Under the pieces are notes generated by a model that saw only the letters and a program-made list of their open reading frames with translations, searched no databases and was not told the DNA's origin. Of a stretch of 64,000 bases of DNA, positions 41,806 to 52,834 are shown piece by piece; the first letter of the stretch is position 1; the number at the start of each line of letters is the position of its first letter. The DNA is from Sycon ciliatum (lineage: Eukaryota > Porifera > Calcarea > Leucosolenida > Sycettidae). The DNA lies in assembly GCF_964019385.1 (NCBI RefSeq), contig NC_088654.1, forward strand, positions 2,930,550 to 2,994,549, in the 5' to 3' direction. The translations under genes were made by a program, and so were the position numbers.

Positions 41806-42646
41806 GCTCTCTCGTTTACGTAAGCGACTTACCTGCAGTCTTTCCTGGAACGTCTCTGTTTGCTGACGACACGACCCTTCTCACCTCATCAGCTTCCCTC
41901 ACTGGCCTGAAAAACAACTTGCGTGCTGGCATCCATGAAGTTCTTTCCTGGATGTCGTCCCCAAATCTATCAAAAACAAAGATCATGCTCTTCCCGCCCC
42001 AGCCGGAGTTCACAACCCTCATCCATGGCAACTTTCCAAATCCAATTGACATAGTGTCTTCTCACAAACACCTTGGCATTGTGATTGACTCTGCACTCTC
42101 TTGGGCACCCCACATCGAATATATCTTTAAAAATCAAGTAAATCCTTAGGAGTTCTCTCCCCCCACTGCTCCTACCTCCCACTTTCTTGCAAGCTTCTTT
42201 TTTATTTAGCCTACCTTCGCCCAATATTTGATTATGCCGATACGTCTTGGGTTGGATTATCCTCTTCAGCTGCAAAGCTTGAAATACACCACAAAAAAAG
42301 CCTTAAAATTCTCCTCCGTCAACCCCGCATGCTCTCATCATCCGCCCTTTATAAAATCGCTCACACAACCCCGTTATCACATGGACGCAGTGCACACCTG
42401 GCTTCTCTTGTCCATTCTATTAAGATTGAGTTGTGCCCACCTCATCTCATGTCTTTTAATTGGTTCTCTTCTCTAAGAACTAGAAACTCGCTCTTATTCC
42501 CTAAGTGTAACTCATCCACTCTTTTGCGCTCCCCTCTCTTTATTGCTTTTTCTGTTTGGCTCACTCTACCCAGCGAAGTTAAGGACCGGACCTCACTCCG
42601 CCTGTTTAAGATCCGTGCCGCCCCTTATTTACTACGACATCAATAG
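41806..42646 (+). pseudogene. LINE ORF2: reverse transcriptase, C-terminal half
   Basis: Resumes YVSDLPAVFPGTSLFADDTT, with FADD the second catalytic box (41857). Then LSKTKIMLFPPQ, HKHLGIVIDSALSWAPHIEY (thumb), a shift near 42140, and the family's C-terminal tail (AYLRPIFDYADTSWVGLSSS, LALKILLRQPRML-like segment and FIAFSVWLTLPSEVKDRTSL). The stop is at 42644 and is followed by a 140-bp 3' UTR and (TAAA)n. Confidence 0.85.
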
Positions 42647-42806
42647 CTCATTATCCACTCATTATCCACATGCTCATTATCCACATGTCCTTTTCTCTCC
42701 CCTTATTTTTATTTATCGCCGTGGTTGGCAATCACCCACTCTCCTAACATTGGCCGGTGTTTCCACTGCGTCTTGAGATGTTGTAATAAATAAATAAATA
42801 AATAAA

Positions 42807-43419
42807 TTTATTAATGCGATTAATAGTATAAGTGAAGCGGACATTACAAAATGATGAATGAGAATACATGTATCTTAAATGGTTGTTCCTAATCGATTTT
42901 CTTGAGACTATCATCAGGGAAAATCGTCTCACAATAGAGGCTATACGGAGAAACAAACTACTTATAGGTTAATGGATAGTGGGAAGTATACAAGGTGAGG
43001 TGTGAAAAAAAACTAAAGTGGGAGAGTAGACGAAAGAAATTAGAAGAAAATATGTGAGAGTGTTCTGACGGTGTGAGCTACTACAAAAGGTGAGTGAAAT
43101 GAAGGCGTGGAAGCAGGTGAATGTGATAGAGTCTACCTTTTGTAGTAGCTCACACCGTCAGAACACTCTCACATCTTTTCTTCTAATTTCTTTCGTCTTC
43201 TCTCCCACTTTAGTTTTTTTTCACACCTCACCTTGTATACTTCCCACTATCCATTAACCTATAAGTAGTTTGTTTCTCCGTATAGCCTCTATTGTGAGAC
43301 GATTTTCCCTGATGATAGTCTCAAGAAAATCGATTAGGAACAACCATTTTAGATACATGTATTCTCATTCATCATTTTGTAATGTCCGCTTCACTTATAC
43401 TATTAATCGCATTAATAAA
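42807..43419. repeat. Near-perfect 285-bp inverted repeat (foldback), 43-bp loop
   Basis: Left arm 42807-43091 and right arm 43135-43419 are reverse complements with only a few differences. (TAAA)n lies directly left, and the right arm continues into CGTCGCCTTTTAAATAAATA, so the right arm looks like the 3' end of a retroelement with a TAAA tail and the left arm like an inverted second copy. CCCTGATGATAGTCTCAAGA in the right arm resembles, but does not satisfy, a hammerhead core. Confidence 0.9.
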
Positions 43420-43926
43420 GTTATTGTCCCCTCGTCGCCTTTTAAATAAATAAATAAAAATAAATTGCATGTTTGTTGAAAAAATGTAGCCATATTTGTA
43501 CTGTGGCATCCTGGTGGTGTATTTCGTAACTGCACTGCATGACACTATTATTTTATGAGAAATGGCAGCGATTGTGAACAATGTACAATCAACAGTATTG
43601 GCAAAAATGATGCAGAGCTGTATGGAACTTTGGTACAATGTGCCTGTATATTGGTATTTGAACACAATGCATGAAGCAGAAGAGCATAATAATGTTGACT
43701 TGTCAATTTATAGTTAAGACGTGAATATGAAACTCATGACCAATGCCAATAGTCCAATGATGAAGGGTCTGCGCAATGCTGAAGGGCCCAGTCTGCGCAA
43801 TTACATTGTGTGTGACATTGTATACAAACACTCCCTGTGGCATAATCATGTACTCCGTGCAAATACATGCTTGAGCGGTGATATTTGTTACTGTACATTG
43901 TAAAAATCGTGGTGTCATGCTCCTTG

Positions 43927-43994
<68 letters not shown>

Positions 43995-44720
43995 ACTACA
44001 CTCTCTGTGTATAGATGCCTATGTGGATATCACCATGCCCATGGCCAACAAGGTCAAACGCTTCCAACTGCCAACAGTAGATTGCCTCATTTCTCCCACC
44101 GGGGTGATCCTAGCTTGAAGTGATGTATGATATTGGCTCCCATTTGCCAGCCACTTGCTGGAAGGCAGGCAAATGGAGATTTCGTTGAACACAACCCTAC
44201 CAATGAAATGAAGGCAACAAGGCAGGAGAGCAGAGACAACAGATGGTAGAGTCACGAGGTGGCTTTGCCGGTGAGGAAGATCCAGCTCAACAAGGCGTTC
44301 TTGCAAGTTTGATCAGTACACCGTCCTGGTCCGAATCCTCAATATCAGTGAATCTTACAGATTAATGGCTGCTGCCTTGACTTGTGATGCCTACGATTGG
44401 ATACAAGCTGCTCGAAGTATGTTTCAAATAGGAGTACATGTATCTTGAACTTAGCATGAGAGGCATCCACTTCGTTTATAACAGCAGAACCTTTGCATGA
44501 CTGTCATAACACTCTCCTTATTGCAATATTTAGCCAATACTCCATTTTGTTGTAGCAGCTACCACTCCACTACAAGTGTGCATTCATTTCCTGGCTGGCT
44601 TGTGTAAAGTTATGAATGCAATCATGTGACGCTTCGTGTACACATGCTCCCATACTTTAGTGCATGTGCGTGCGTGTGGTCAGGTATTGGTGTGTATGTT
44701 CGTGCACCTACATGCACATT
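43420..44720. other. No gene recognised; contains (GT)n
   Basis: 43926-43992 is a (GT)33 tract. A plus-strand frame after it (VDITMPMANKVKRFQLPTVD, CLISPTGVILA, 44012-44117) follows an AG and ends in TGA. It reads like protein but is only about 36 codons and unassigned. Confidence 0.3.
43926..43992 (+). repeat. (GT)n microsatellite
   Basis: About 33 GT units. Confidence 0.95.
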
Positions 44721-44722
44721 TA

Positions 44723-44923
44723 GAAAAGCGATCCTATCAGCTTTTCTATTATTGTGTTCACATGCCAAGAAAAACGACACCGCTATGCTACGTAAGTTTC
44801 TACGTAAGGTGCTCGGTATTTCACTTAGGCTACGTAAGTTTCTACGTAAGGTGCTCGGTATTTCACTTAGGCTGCGTAAGTTTCTTCGTAAGGTGCTCGG
44901 TATTTCACTTAGGCTTACACTCT
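44723..44923 (+). repeat. Foldback-family end and 42-bp tandem repeat
   Basis: 44723-44790 matches the left end of the 8113-8763 element (GAAAAGCGATCCTATCAGCT). It is followed by three copies (44789, 44830, 44872) of a 42-bp unit CTACGTAAGTTTCTACGTAA + GGTGCTCGGTATTTCACTTA. Confidence 0.8.
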
Positions 44924-45249
44924 CGTCTGTCTACAGAAAGCATGAGCAGGAGAAGAGGAGGAAATACGAGCGGCGAGTTCGGGAGATAAAGATCTCCTCC
45001 TTTGTGCCCATTGTCTTCTCCACCACTGGTGGACAGGGAAAAGCCTCATCTGCGCTGTTTGCCAGGATTGCCAGCAAACTGAGCGACAAGCGCAACGAGC
45101 CATTTCCCGTCACCATGGCTTTCGTCCGGACCAAACTGTCCTTCAGCCTAGTGAGAGCCATGGTTGCTAGTCTGCGCGGCTACCGGCGTTCTTCAGTGCC
45201 ACTTCCTGCTCACTCCGCTGTTCTGGCGGCTGCTGAGTGTTCGTTGTGA
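44924..45249 (+). pseudogene. Fragment of LINE-type C-terminal nuclease-like module
   Basis: 108 codons: VYRKHEQEKRRKYERRVREI, SSFVPIVFSTTGGQGKASSA, FVRTKLSFSLVRAMVASLRG. It aligns over its whole length with the C-terminal third of the 292-residue frame at 53361-54239 (VRHEKAKRRAYEQRLREVEH, SSFVPAIFSTTGGMGKHGAS). The N-terminal and middle parts are missing, so it is a truncated copy captured next to the foldback-family repeats. Confidence 0.75.
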
Positions 45250-45406
45250 GCGTATGACACAGCTGTACTGTTGATGTTCATGGAGTTGCTTACCTCTCTT
45301 TCTTTTCCTTTCTTTTCTTTGCCTTCTTCTCTCTCTTTGGTAACCATGGCGACCCCGTGTGCTGTACTACTTTTTCTTTTTTTCTCTTTTACGTAATTAC
45401 TTTATA

Positions 45407-45458
45407 CCAGGTGTGGGCCATCCCCTGTACATACATGTAGGTGCCACCAAAAAAAACA
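45407..45458 (+). repeat. Second copy of the 7714-7760 dispersed repeat
   Basis: CAGGTGTGGGCCATCCCCTG … TAGGTGCCACCAAAAAAA in plus orientation. Confidence 0.5.
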
Positions 45459-45504
45459 GGAAGTAAAGTTTTTAAAAAAACCCAAAAAGAAGAAAAAATT
45501 CACT

Positions 45505-45800
45505 TAGGCTACGTAAGTTTCTACGTAAGGTGCTCGGTATTTCACTACTCCATGCCTCCTACAATGTAGATCTACCAACGCGTGGGCCATGGGAGCCGCG
45601 CGCTAGCTGTGCACGTGCACGGCAGATATTGTGTTGTAGGGCAGTCCGTTTTCGGATGTGCATGCGCGAGAAACGTCCTTCTTTGGAACTGCTTCTTGCA
45701 TGAGCTGTCTCCTGGCTTATTTCGCTTCGGCTCTGCTGAGACCTCCTTTCACGGAATATTACTCAATGACAGGTGGGTTGACCAGTTCCCTTTGATTATG
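45505..45800 (+). repeat. Foldback-family block, left member of an inverted pair
   Basis: Runs from CACTTAGGCTACGTAAGTTT to GACAGGTGGGTTGACCAGTT and matches 50640-50925 in reverse (e.g. ACCTCCTTTCACGGAATATT here, AATATTCCGCGAAAGGAGGT there). The same internal block is in the 8113-8763 element. Confidence 0.75.
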
Positions 45801-46956
45801 CTCGCGATATCATGGACTTATGCTTTCATGGATTCTCGCACTGTGCTCGCAAAATCCTCATATTATGCTTTGGCACGCGGTGATACACATTCACGTTGTT
45901 GTACTTACGGAGCCTGAACGTTTGGAAAATTGTGCGTTTTTCGTACATGTACTTGCAAGTGGCCATAAGTACAACAAAATACAGGAGTATCACCATACTA
46001 GGCCTCGACCAAATATGCTAAAAAAAGAGCATACCGGTAATTATTATGCTCATCACGTATCAGGGAAAACGTCCATAATATGCCAAAGGCTTAGCAAGAT
46101 ATGCAAAAAGATATGCCAAAATATGCTCGACAAAGTGTAGATCATTTCAGTAAAATTACAACCTTGGAATACACGTTTTGATCATCCCGGCCTGGTGGTG
46201 AGATTTTGGACCCGGGAGTACTAAAAAGCTGCTCGCATCCCAGGGTGCTCAGTTTCGCTCTACCCGCGCGATTAAGTTTCCAGGTAACGGCCCCTCTTTC
46301 GCGGCCTGCCATGCCGAGCATAATATAAATCGTGGCCTGCGCCCTTGGCCGTACGCACTCGGCCTTGATTCAGCCGTAAAGTCCTGCCAGACCTCTATGA
46401 TTGTCTACTGAAACGTCTCATGTAAACACAGCCTTGTTTGGAGCAGTGCAATCTCGCCGCTACTCACACATAAAACAGCCCAGACACGAGTAAACAAATC
46501 CAATCGTACGAGATTTTCACGAGACGAGACTGCACCCATTGGCTTGTTTCGTATGAAGCAAACAAGTCACTGAACCTCTCCACAATGGAGATTTCCCCTG
46601 ATACATGTTATTCTGCATACTCGGTCAATGCGTCCTTGAACCTTTCCCTACCGATTGAGAACTGCCAGCGATAAAAAAATATTATTATTCCACTGCAAAA
46701 TTCAGATTCTACCCTATGATCGGGGCACGGAGTGCCGGAAGCAATACCAGTGACCTACTTGTAACGTACAAATGTACAATGAACACGAGAATTTCGACAA
46801 CACATCTAAGCCTCAGCAACATCATAAGCCTTACCGTAAAGAAGGTGAACTTGCCTTCTTCGCACACTGTGGGCAAGGGCAAAGAGACACGACTGGATCT
46901 AAATCCGAATAAAATCAGCACACGTTTCCGTACATGAAAGGGTAAGCATAAGCAAA
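45801..46956. other. No gene seen; R1 repeat copy at 46180-46330
   Basis: 45890-45985 contains the small inverted pair TTGTTGTACTTACGG / CCATAAGTACAACAA. 46180-46270 (CCGGCCTGGTGGTGAGATTT, GGGAGTACTAAAAAGCTGCT) is the third copy of the block shared by 26.5 and 37.4 kb. Recurrent ATATGC words occur at 46010-46135. Confidence 0.4.
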
Positions 46957-47156
46957 TCATTATCCATATAAAAATCGCTCTGTTAGCGGTTCTGAAAAAC
47001 CTTTACTGGTACTGCCCCGTCGTAAAAGTAAGAAATTAGAACTGGCCCATTGTCCCCCCAAATGTGAACTGATCCACCTAAATTGCGAATGACGGGACCC
47101 GAACGCACCAGTAGCATGAGGTCGGAAGGGCACAGGATCACGGCAATTAGTAGTAC

Positions 47157-47191
<35 letters not shown>

Positions 47192-47449
47192 AATTTATTA
47201 TTTTGATAGGGAAGCCTACCGCTAGTACAGTACATGGCCTATGGTCCGGGCCAACGTCCCCATCTGCATCCACAGGTAGGAACCTCGTGCTACTGGTGCG
47301 TTCGGGTCCCGTCATTCGCGATTTAGGTGGATCAGTTCGCATTTGGGGGGACAATGGGCCAGTTCTAATTTCTTACTTTTACGACGGGGCAGTACCAGTA
47401 AAGGTTTTTCAGAACCGCTCACAGAGCGATTTTTATAATGGATAATTTC
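46957..47449. mobile_element. Foldback element with about 155-bp arms and (TAG)n centre
   Basis: Left arm 46967-47121 and right arm 47283-47441 are almost exact complements (ATAAAAATCGCTCTGTTAGC…; AAACCTTTACTGGTACTGCC…; GACGGGACCCGAACGCACCA). The loop has (TAG)n at 47160-47190. No coding capacity. Confidence 0.85.
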
Positions 47450-48654
47450 AGTTCTTTTTCCGTTCCCTCCCCACCCCTACCCCGAAGGTAAACATGATGA
47501 CCACGCGCGCGATTTACTGTATGTAGCCATGCGACTGCAATAACACACTGATACATACCAGCCCTCCCCGCCTCGCTACCCCGCACACAGATACACAAAC
47601 ATGTGTATGCACACAGCACACACACGTGGCCACGCACACATACGCACATGCACACGACACAAACAGGAAATTCTTCATGTATAATGCCATGCAAAGCAGT
47701 GGCCACCGTACTTGAGGAAGTCAGTTGTGAAACAAAAATAATTCAACTACAGCGTGTAGACAAGCTGACGGCCAAAGCACAACATAGCAAACATGACATT
47801 TGCCCAAGGATTGCAGTTTGCAGACCATGCCATGGAAGCAGCGAATACAGAATGTAATATCATACAAAGTGACAAGCAAGGACGTTGCCATCATACACCA
47901 GAAACTTGCAGAAAGTCACATATCCAACAGATAGAGAAGTGAACAGCAATCTGATACAGCCCACACAGGACAAAGCGGACCTGATACTCCTCCCAGGATC
48001 GCAAGTGGCAAACCCTTTTCAATGCATAACATGCAGGTGTACGTTAGACGCATGAACATCTGACCGTGTCGCCAGCATACAATGTCATCACATGTTTACC
48101 CCACAAGTTACACACATGCACAGTAGAAGCACAATGAAAGCAATGGAAAAGTACGATGTGGTTGCTGAAGTATCTTCACACTTCAAATTCAGACTTCAAT
48201 GTGGTCGTCACGGGATGATATACCTGCAAGATACAAGTGATGAAGAAAGAAAGCAGAAGGTCGTGAAGTAGGCTATGATACACTACAAACGGTTCACCTA
48301 CATGTCTGTTCAGGGCTAGTGCACTCACACGGAGAATTGTCATAATCGAGCATTTCCCAAACTGAGAAGTGCAATGAAATCCACTTCCATGCACAGGAGC
48401 AATTTTGCAATAATTATTATGATGCGCAATTCGACACGATCTGCGATGCTGCGTGCGATGTCCCCTGCTGTCATGATAGTGACAGTCACCGCGGTATGTT
48501 TTGTCAACGTCGCCCGTGCACTCTTCTGTCAAGTCCAAAGTGCTCACATACTTGGCAATGTTTTTGCAGTGATTAACTTTTATCCTACTTATGTCACGGG
48601 TAACTTTAATGAAGTACCCGCAGGCCGTGTCGATCTGCACATCGTCCACTCTCT

Positions 48655-48882
48655 CATGTACTTGGCCTGCTTTGTCTGTGTATCCATTTCATGTGCGATC
48701 CACAAAATCGACTAGACAGTGGGTGCAATACGCTCTCTACCTGAAGACGTTCTTCTGGCGACATCTCGCCATGTATTTGGCCTGGCTTTGTCTGTGTATC
48801 CATTTCATGTTCGATCAACAAAATCTCAATGCACTACAGAGACTAGACAGTGGGTGCAATACGCTCTCTATCTGAAGACGTG
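48655..48882 (+). repeat. 131-bp tandem duplication
   Basis: CAGTGGGTGCAATACGCTCT…CTGAAGACGT occurs at 48717 and 48848, and TTGTCTGTGTATCCATTTCA at 48674 and 48789. Confidence 0.75.
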
Positions 48883-48886
48883 AACC

Positions 48887-49242
48887 ATTAATTTTTTTGG
48901 AAAAGTTATACGTACACCTGAAACGTAATGAAGTACAGGAATAGAGAGAGTGACTACAATACGCTCTCGACCTGATATAGTGATAACGTGAGTACAAGAC
49001 ACTCTCCACCCGATAACGTGTTAGAAGGTAACATGTCTACAGTCCCACCGTACCCTTCCGACACGACTGTGGACCATTACATTTTTTTGAGAAGTTATAC
49101 GTACACTTTAAACGTAATGAAGTACAGGAATAGAGAGAGTGACTACAATACGCTCTCGACCTGATAACATGAGTACAAGACACTCTCCACCTGATAACGT
49201 GTTAGTAGAAGGTAACAGGTCTACAGTCCCACCGTACCCTTC
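48887..49242 (+). repeat. 190-bp tandem duplication
   Basis: Two copies share GTAATGAAGTACAGGAATAG, GTGACTACAATACGCTCTCG and CTACAGTCCCACCGTACCCT. The CGCTCTC word links this to the neighbouring 131-bp repeat. Confidence 0.75.
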
Positions 49243-49299
49243 ATCATTCCTCATTCACCATCGCGCGATACCCTGGCGCACCATGGCAACATATCAATG

Positions 49300-50060
49300 G
49301 GGTGCCTTACCGTCGTCTAGAGGAGACGTCTTCGCAGCAATATTTTCCCTCCTGCGCATTCAGTCGCCGACGCGACAGCGTTCACGGGGCCGTTCCAGTT
49401 GCGGAAGACAATCGATTCATCGGACCAATTCAGAAACAGGGGCCGTGGACACACAGGGGGCAGAGGAGAGACATTGTTAGTGGACAAGAAATATGCAGTG
49501 GCAAGTGGCGAGTGCCGCATGGGTGTCAAGTTGTCATGCACAATTCAGCTATTACTTACGGTCCAGCTAGTCCTGCCATTGCTCGCTCGTCCTGGTTCCT
49601 CCTCGTTCGTCTTCCTGCACGTCTGCACTTCTCCTTCCCCACCGTTGGCTTTGCGGTACGGGGGTGCCGGAAGGAATTCCCACCATGTATCCATGTACAT
49701 GAAGTCCCACCATGACTCTCCATGTACATGTCCACGGCCACGTCAGCAGTTTGTATAGTACCGGAAGGAGTTCCCACGATGTCTCCAAAGGCCTAGAGCG
49801 GACGTCTTTGCAGCAATTCTTTTCGCCCTGCGCATTCAGTTCGCCGACGATGGCTCCAAAGGCAAAGGCCTAGAGCCTAGTAGAGGGGACGTCTTTGCAG
49901 CAATTTTTTTCACCCTAGTACCATGCACATTCACTCCTCCGACACGACAGCGTTTACGGGCCGTTCCAGGTGCAAAAGGTCCACGTCAGCAGTTCTCAAC
50001 TATTTCACGTACGGGATAGTCGCCGCGACAGCGTTTAAGGGGTCGTTCCAGGTGCAAAAG
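49300..50060 (+). repeat. Degenerate repeats with GACGTCTTTGCAGCAAT
   Basis: GGAGACGTCTTCGCAGCAAT (49322), GCGGACGTCTTTGCAGCAAT (49797) and GGGGACGTCTTTGCAGCAAT (49884) are each followed by CGCATTCA/CACATTCA and CGACA(C)GACAGCGTTTACGG-like words. CGTTCCAGGTGCAAAAGGT occurs at 49962 and 50044. No protein family recognised in the overlapping frames. Confidence 0.55.
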
Positions 50061-50545
50061 GTATCCATCAATGGCACTTTGCAGTATCGGGTACAGAAAA
50101 GGGGCCTCCACGTTCGACTTCGTCGACTTCTGCAGTTCTCCTTCCCGTCAGGGGTACCGAAAGGGGCCTCCTCGCAGTTGTCTTTGCCGTCAGGTCCACG
50201 TCATGCAGTTCTCAACTATTTCGCGTACGGGATAGTCGTCTTTGTCGTACGTGACATCGGCGTTTACCGAGTGGCATTGGCACAAAGCAGACCGTTGACA
50301 GGGTCACGCGTCAAAAAAGTATCAACAACGTGTCGGCTAAGTGTCGACCACGTGTACACTCAGCGGTACACTAATTCTCGTGCCATTCTCGTGTCACAAA
50401 ACTGGAACATCGAGTACCAGTATGGAAAGGCTTCAGACAGGAAGCCTTTCCAATTAATGAATCGAAGGAAACCAGTCACCTCAGAGATCACCTGTCATCG
50501 AGTATTCCGTAAAAGGAGGCCTCGGCAGCGGAAAAGCTAAATTTA

Positions 50546-50925
50546 GAAAAGAGATCCTGTCAGTTTTTCCATATTTATTGCATTACACCCAAAATCAGCA
50601 CTCTTTTCGTAAATGAAAGAGTCAACACAAGCAAATGAATCAAAGGGAACTGGTCAACTCACCTGTCATTGAGTAATATTCCGCGAAAGGAGGTCTCAGC
50701 AGCGCCGAAACGAAATCAGCCAGGCCAGGAGACGAAATTTCCGAAACAGCTCATGCAAAAAGCAGTTCCAAAGAAGGAAGTTCCTCTGCATGCAACACAA
50801 TGTCTGCCGTGCACGTGCACAGCACACGGCTACCAAGCGTTGGTAGATCTAATACCGAGCGCACAACGTACCTTACGTAGAGACGTACGTAGCCTATGTG
50901 AAATACCGAGCACTTAGGTTTTTTT
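50546..50925 (-). repeat. Foldback-family block, right member of the inverted pair
   Basis: Starts GAAAAGAGATCCTGTCAG like the ends at 8113 and 44723, then carries the 8330-8560 internal block (GTAATATTCCGCGAAAGGAG) and ends TACGTAGCCTATGTGAAATA CCGAGCACTTAGG, complementary to 45505. Confidence 0.75.
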
Positions 50926-51044
50926 TTTTTTTTTTAACTCAAACCATGCCTCTTGTACGGGCAAAACATAGAATAAAGACAATCAATGATTAGATCGAGC
51001 GCACGCGGTGATGATCATGTACAATGTCATTAATGACACTTGAC

Positions 51045-51046
51045 AG

Positions 51047-51107
<61 letters not shown>
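51045..51107 (+). repeat. (AAT)n microsatellite
   Basis: About 20 units, directly left of the 591-bp array. A short (AAT)4 also lies directly right of it (53342-53353). Confidence 0.9.
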
Positions 51108-51108
<1 letters not shown>

Positions 51109-51646
51109 TTGAAACTCGGATGTTGAGCCATAAATAAATGTAGAAGAGAAAAGGACATATCGATACGAGTTAAGAGTAACTCTCCATCACTGTAACATGA
51201 TACTATATACAGTCAGAAAGTGCAATAACTAGGCACAAAACTGACAGAGTACTGAAACATTCGACGTCCTGACACCTAGCCTCAACACATCTCCGTAGCG
51301 CTAACCGACAGCCTTCCAACTTGGAAGGTTCAAGGTTATGGAAAGACCAAAGAGGGGAAGGCAAGCGCAACGAAAATGAGCAAAAGCTACAGTCCCAACG
51401 GAACAAAGAATGTCGATTGTTACTGGACGATGAAGAGACCAGTACGATATTTGACAAAGCGGTCTAACTACAATTCGAAGCAGCAAAGCAGCACACCACC
51501 CAACTTGGGTGGGTCATAAATATCAAAGATAAATGAAGAAAGGGAAGCTTTGCGAAAACGAATTGTACAAGCCGAAAGCCAAACTCCTACAGTACTCCTC
51601 ATGCATGACATTGTGATGGACTAGTTGACTACAAAACAAGTTGTTT

Positions 51647-51695
51647 CACACGACGTACGTTTCGCCGTATGGTTCGTGACGGCTCATCAGGTGTG
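51647..51695 (-). ncRNA. Hammerhead ribozyme, type I (minus-strand copy)
   Basis: Reverse-strand copy of the ribozyme at 52195-52243, with the same stem I CACAC/GTGTG, CTGATGA, stem II, GAAA and GTC. It belongs to the outer minus-strand unit. The inner minus-strand unit lacks it because the inversion point removes that part. Confidence 0.88.
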
Positions 51696-52194
51696 CAATT
51701 TGAAACTCGGATGTTGAGCCATAAATAAATGTAGAAGAGAAAAGGACATATCGATACGAGTTAAGAGTAACTCTCCATCACTGTAACATGATACTATATA
51801 CAGTCAGAAAGTGCAATAACTAGGCACAAAACTGACAGAGTACTGAAACATTCGACGTCCTGACACCTAGCCTCAACACATCTCCGTAGCGCTAACCGAC
51901 AGCCTTCCAACTTGGAAGGTTCAAGGTTATGGAAAGACCAAAGAGGGGAAGGCAAGCGCAACGAAAATGAGCAAAAGCTACAGTCCCAACGGAACAAAGA
52001 ATGTCGATTGTTACTGGACGATGAAGAGACCAGTACGATATTTGACAAAGCGGTCTAACTACAATTCGAAGCAGCAAAGCAGCACACCACCCAACTTGGG
52101 TGGGTCATAAATATCAAAGATAAATGAAGAAAGGGAAGCTTTGCGAAAACGAATTCTACATTTATTTATGGCTCAACATCCGAGTTTCAAATTG

Positions 52195-52243
52195 CACACC
52201 TGATGAGCCGTCACGAACCATACGGCGAAACGTACGTCGTGTG
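52195..52243 (+). ncRNA. Hammerhead ribozyme, type I
   Basis: Stem I CACAC (52195-52199) pairs with GTGTG (52239-52243); CTGATGA 52200-52206; stem II GCCGT/ACGGC with 10-nt loop (52207-52226); GAAA 52227-52230; minimal stem III C-GUAC-G; cleavage triplet GTC ending at 52238. Predicted cut after C52238. Every conserved core base is present. Confidence 0.9.
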
Positions 52244-52785
52244 AAACAACTTGTTTTGTAGTCAACTAGTCCATCACAATGTCATGCATGAGGAGTACTG
52301 TAGGAGTTTGGCTTTCGGCTTGTACAATTCGTTTTCGCAAAGCTTCCCTTTCTTCATTTATCTTTGATATTTATGACCCACCCAAGTTGGGTGGTGTGCT
52401 GCTTTGCTGCTTCGAATTGTAGTTAGACCGCTTTGTCAAATATCGTACTGGTCTCTTCATCGTCCAGTAACAATCGACATTCTTTGTTCCGTTGGGACTG
52501 TAGCTTTTGCTCATTTTCGTTGCGCTTGCCTTCCCCTCTTTGGTCTTTCCATAACCTTGAACCTTCCAAGTTGGAAGGCTGTCGGTTAGCGCTACGGAGA
52601 TGTGTTGAGGCTAGGTGTCAGGACGTCGAATGTTTCAGTACTCTGTCAGTTTTGTGCCTAGTTATTGCACTTTCTGACTGTATATAGTATCATGTTACAG
52701 TGATGGAGAGTTACTCTTAACTCGTATCGATATGTCCTTTTCTCTTCTACATTTATTTATGGCTCAACATCCGAGTTTCAAATTG

Positions 52786-52834
52786 CACACCTGATGAGCC
52801 GTCACGAACCATACGGCGAAACGTACGTCGTGTG
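52786..52834 (+). ncRNA. Hammerhead ribozyme, type I (second plus copy)
   Basis: Exactly 591 bp downstream of the previous one and identical to it. Cleavage at both sites would release a 591-nt RNA (52239-52829). Confidence 0.9.

Larger units (their letters stand above)
40489..41807. mobile_element. Composite insertion inside the LINE RT
   Basis: Sequence between the two halves of the RT. Its inner part is bracketed by a 31-bp imperfect direct repeat (TAGCTATGCAGAAGACG… at 40495; TAGCTATGCAAAAGACG… at 41653, both continuing to TTCAGTAAC). It holds (TTTG)n near 40565, a 352-bp ribozyme-bearing unit (40919-41397), a 31-bp palindromic element (41411-41441) and a 36-bp duplication GAACGCCCGTGATCGGCAGA… (41549 and 41617). 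Confidence 0.6.
37806..42807 (+). mobile_element. CR1/L2-like LINE, degraded and interrupted
   Basis: A non-LTR retrotransposon with an ORF1 C-terminal domain, apurinic-type endonuclease, reverse transcriptase and a (TAAA)n 3' end (42786-42807). The RT is split by a 1.3-kb insertion (about 40489-41807) exactly between GVPQGSILGPLLFI and YVSDLPAVFPGTSLFADDT. Several stops and shifts are present. A second, separately truncated member of the same family is at 54.8-57.07 kb. Left end not determined. Confidence 0.85.

Noticed and set aside
43305..43335. Hammerhead-like CCCTGATGATAGTCTCAAGAAAA
   Set aside because: Stem II cannot form and the GUC/stem I partner is missing.
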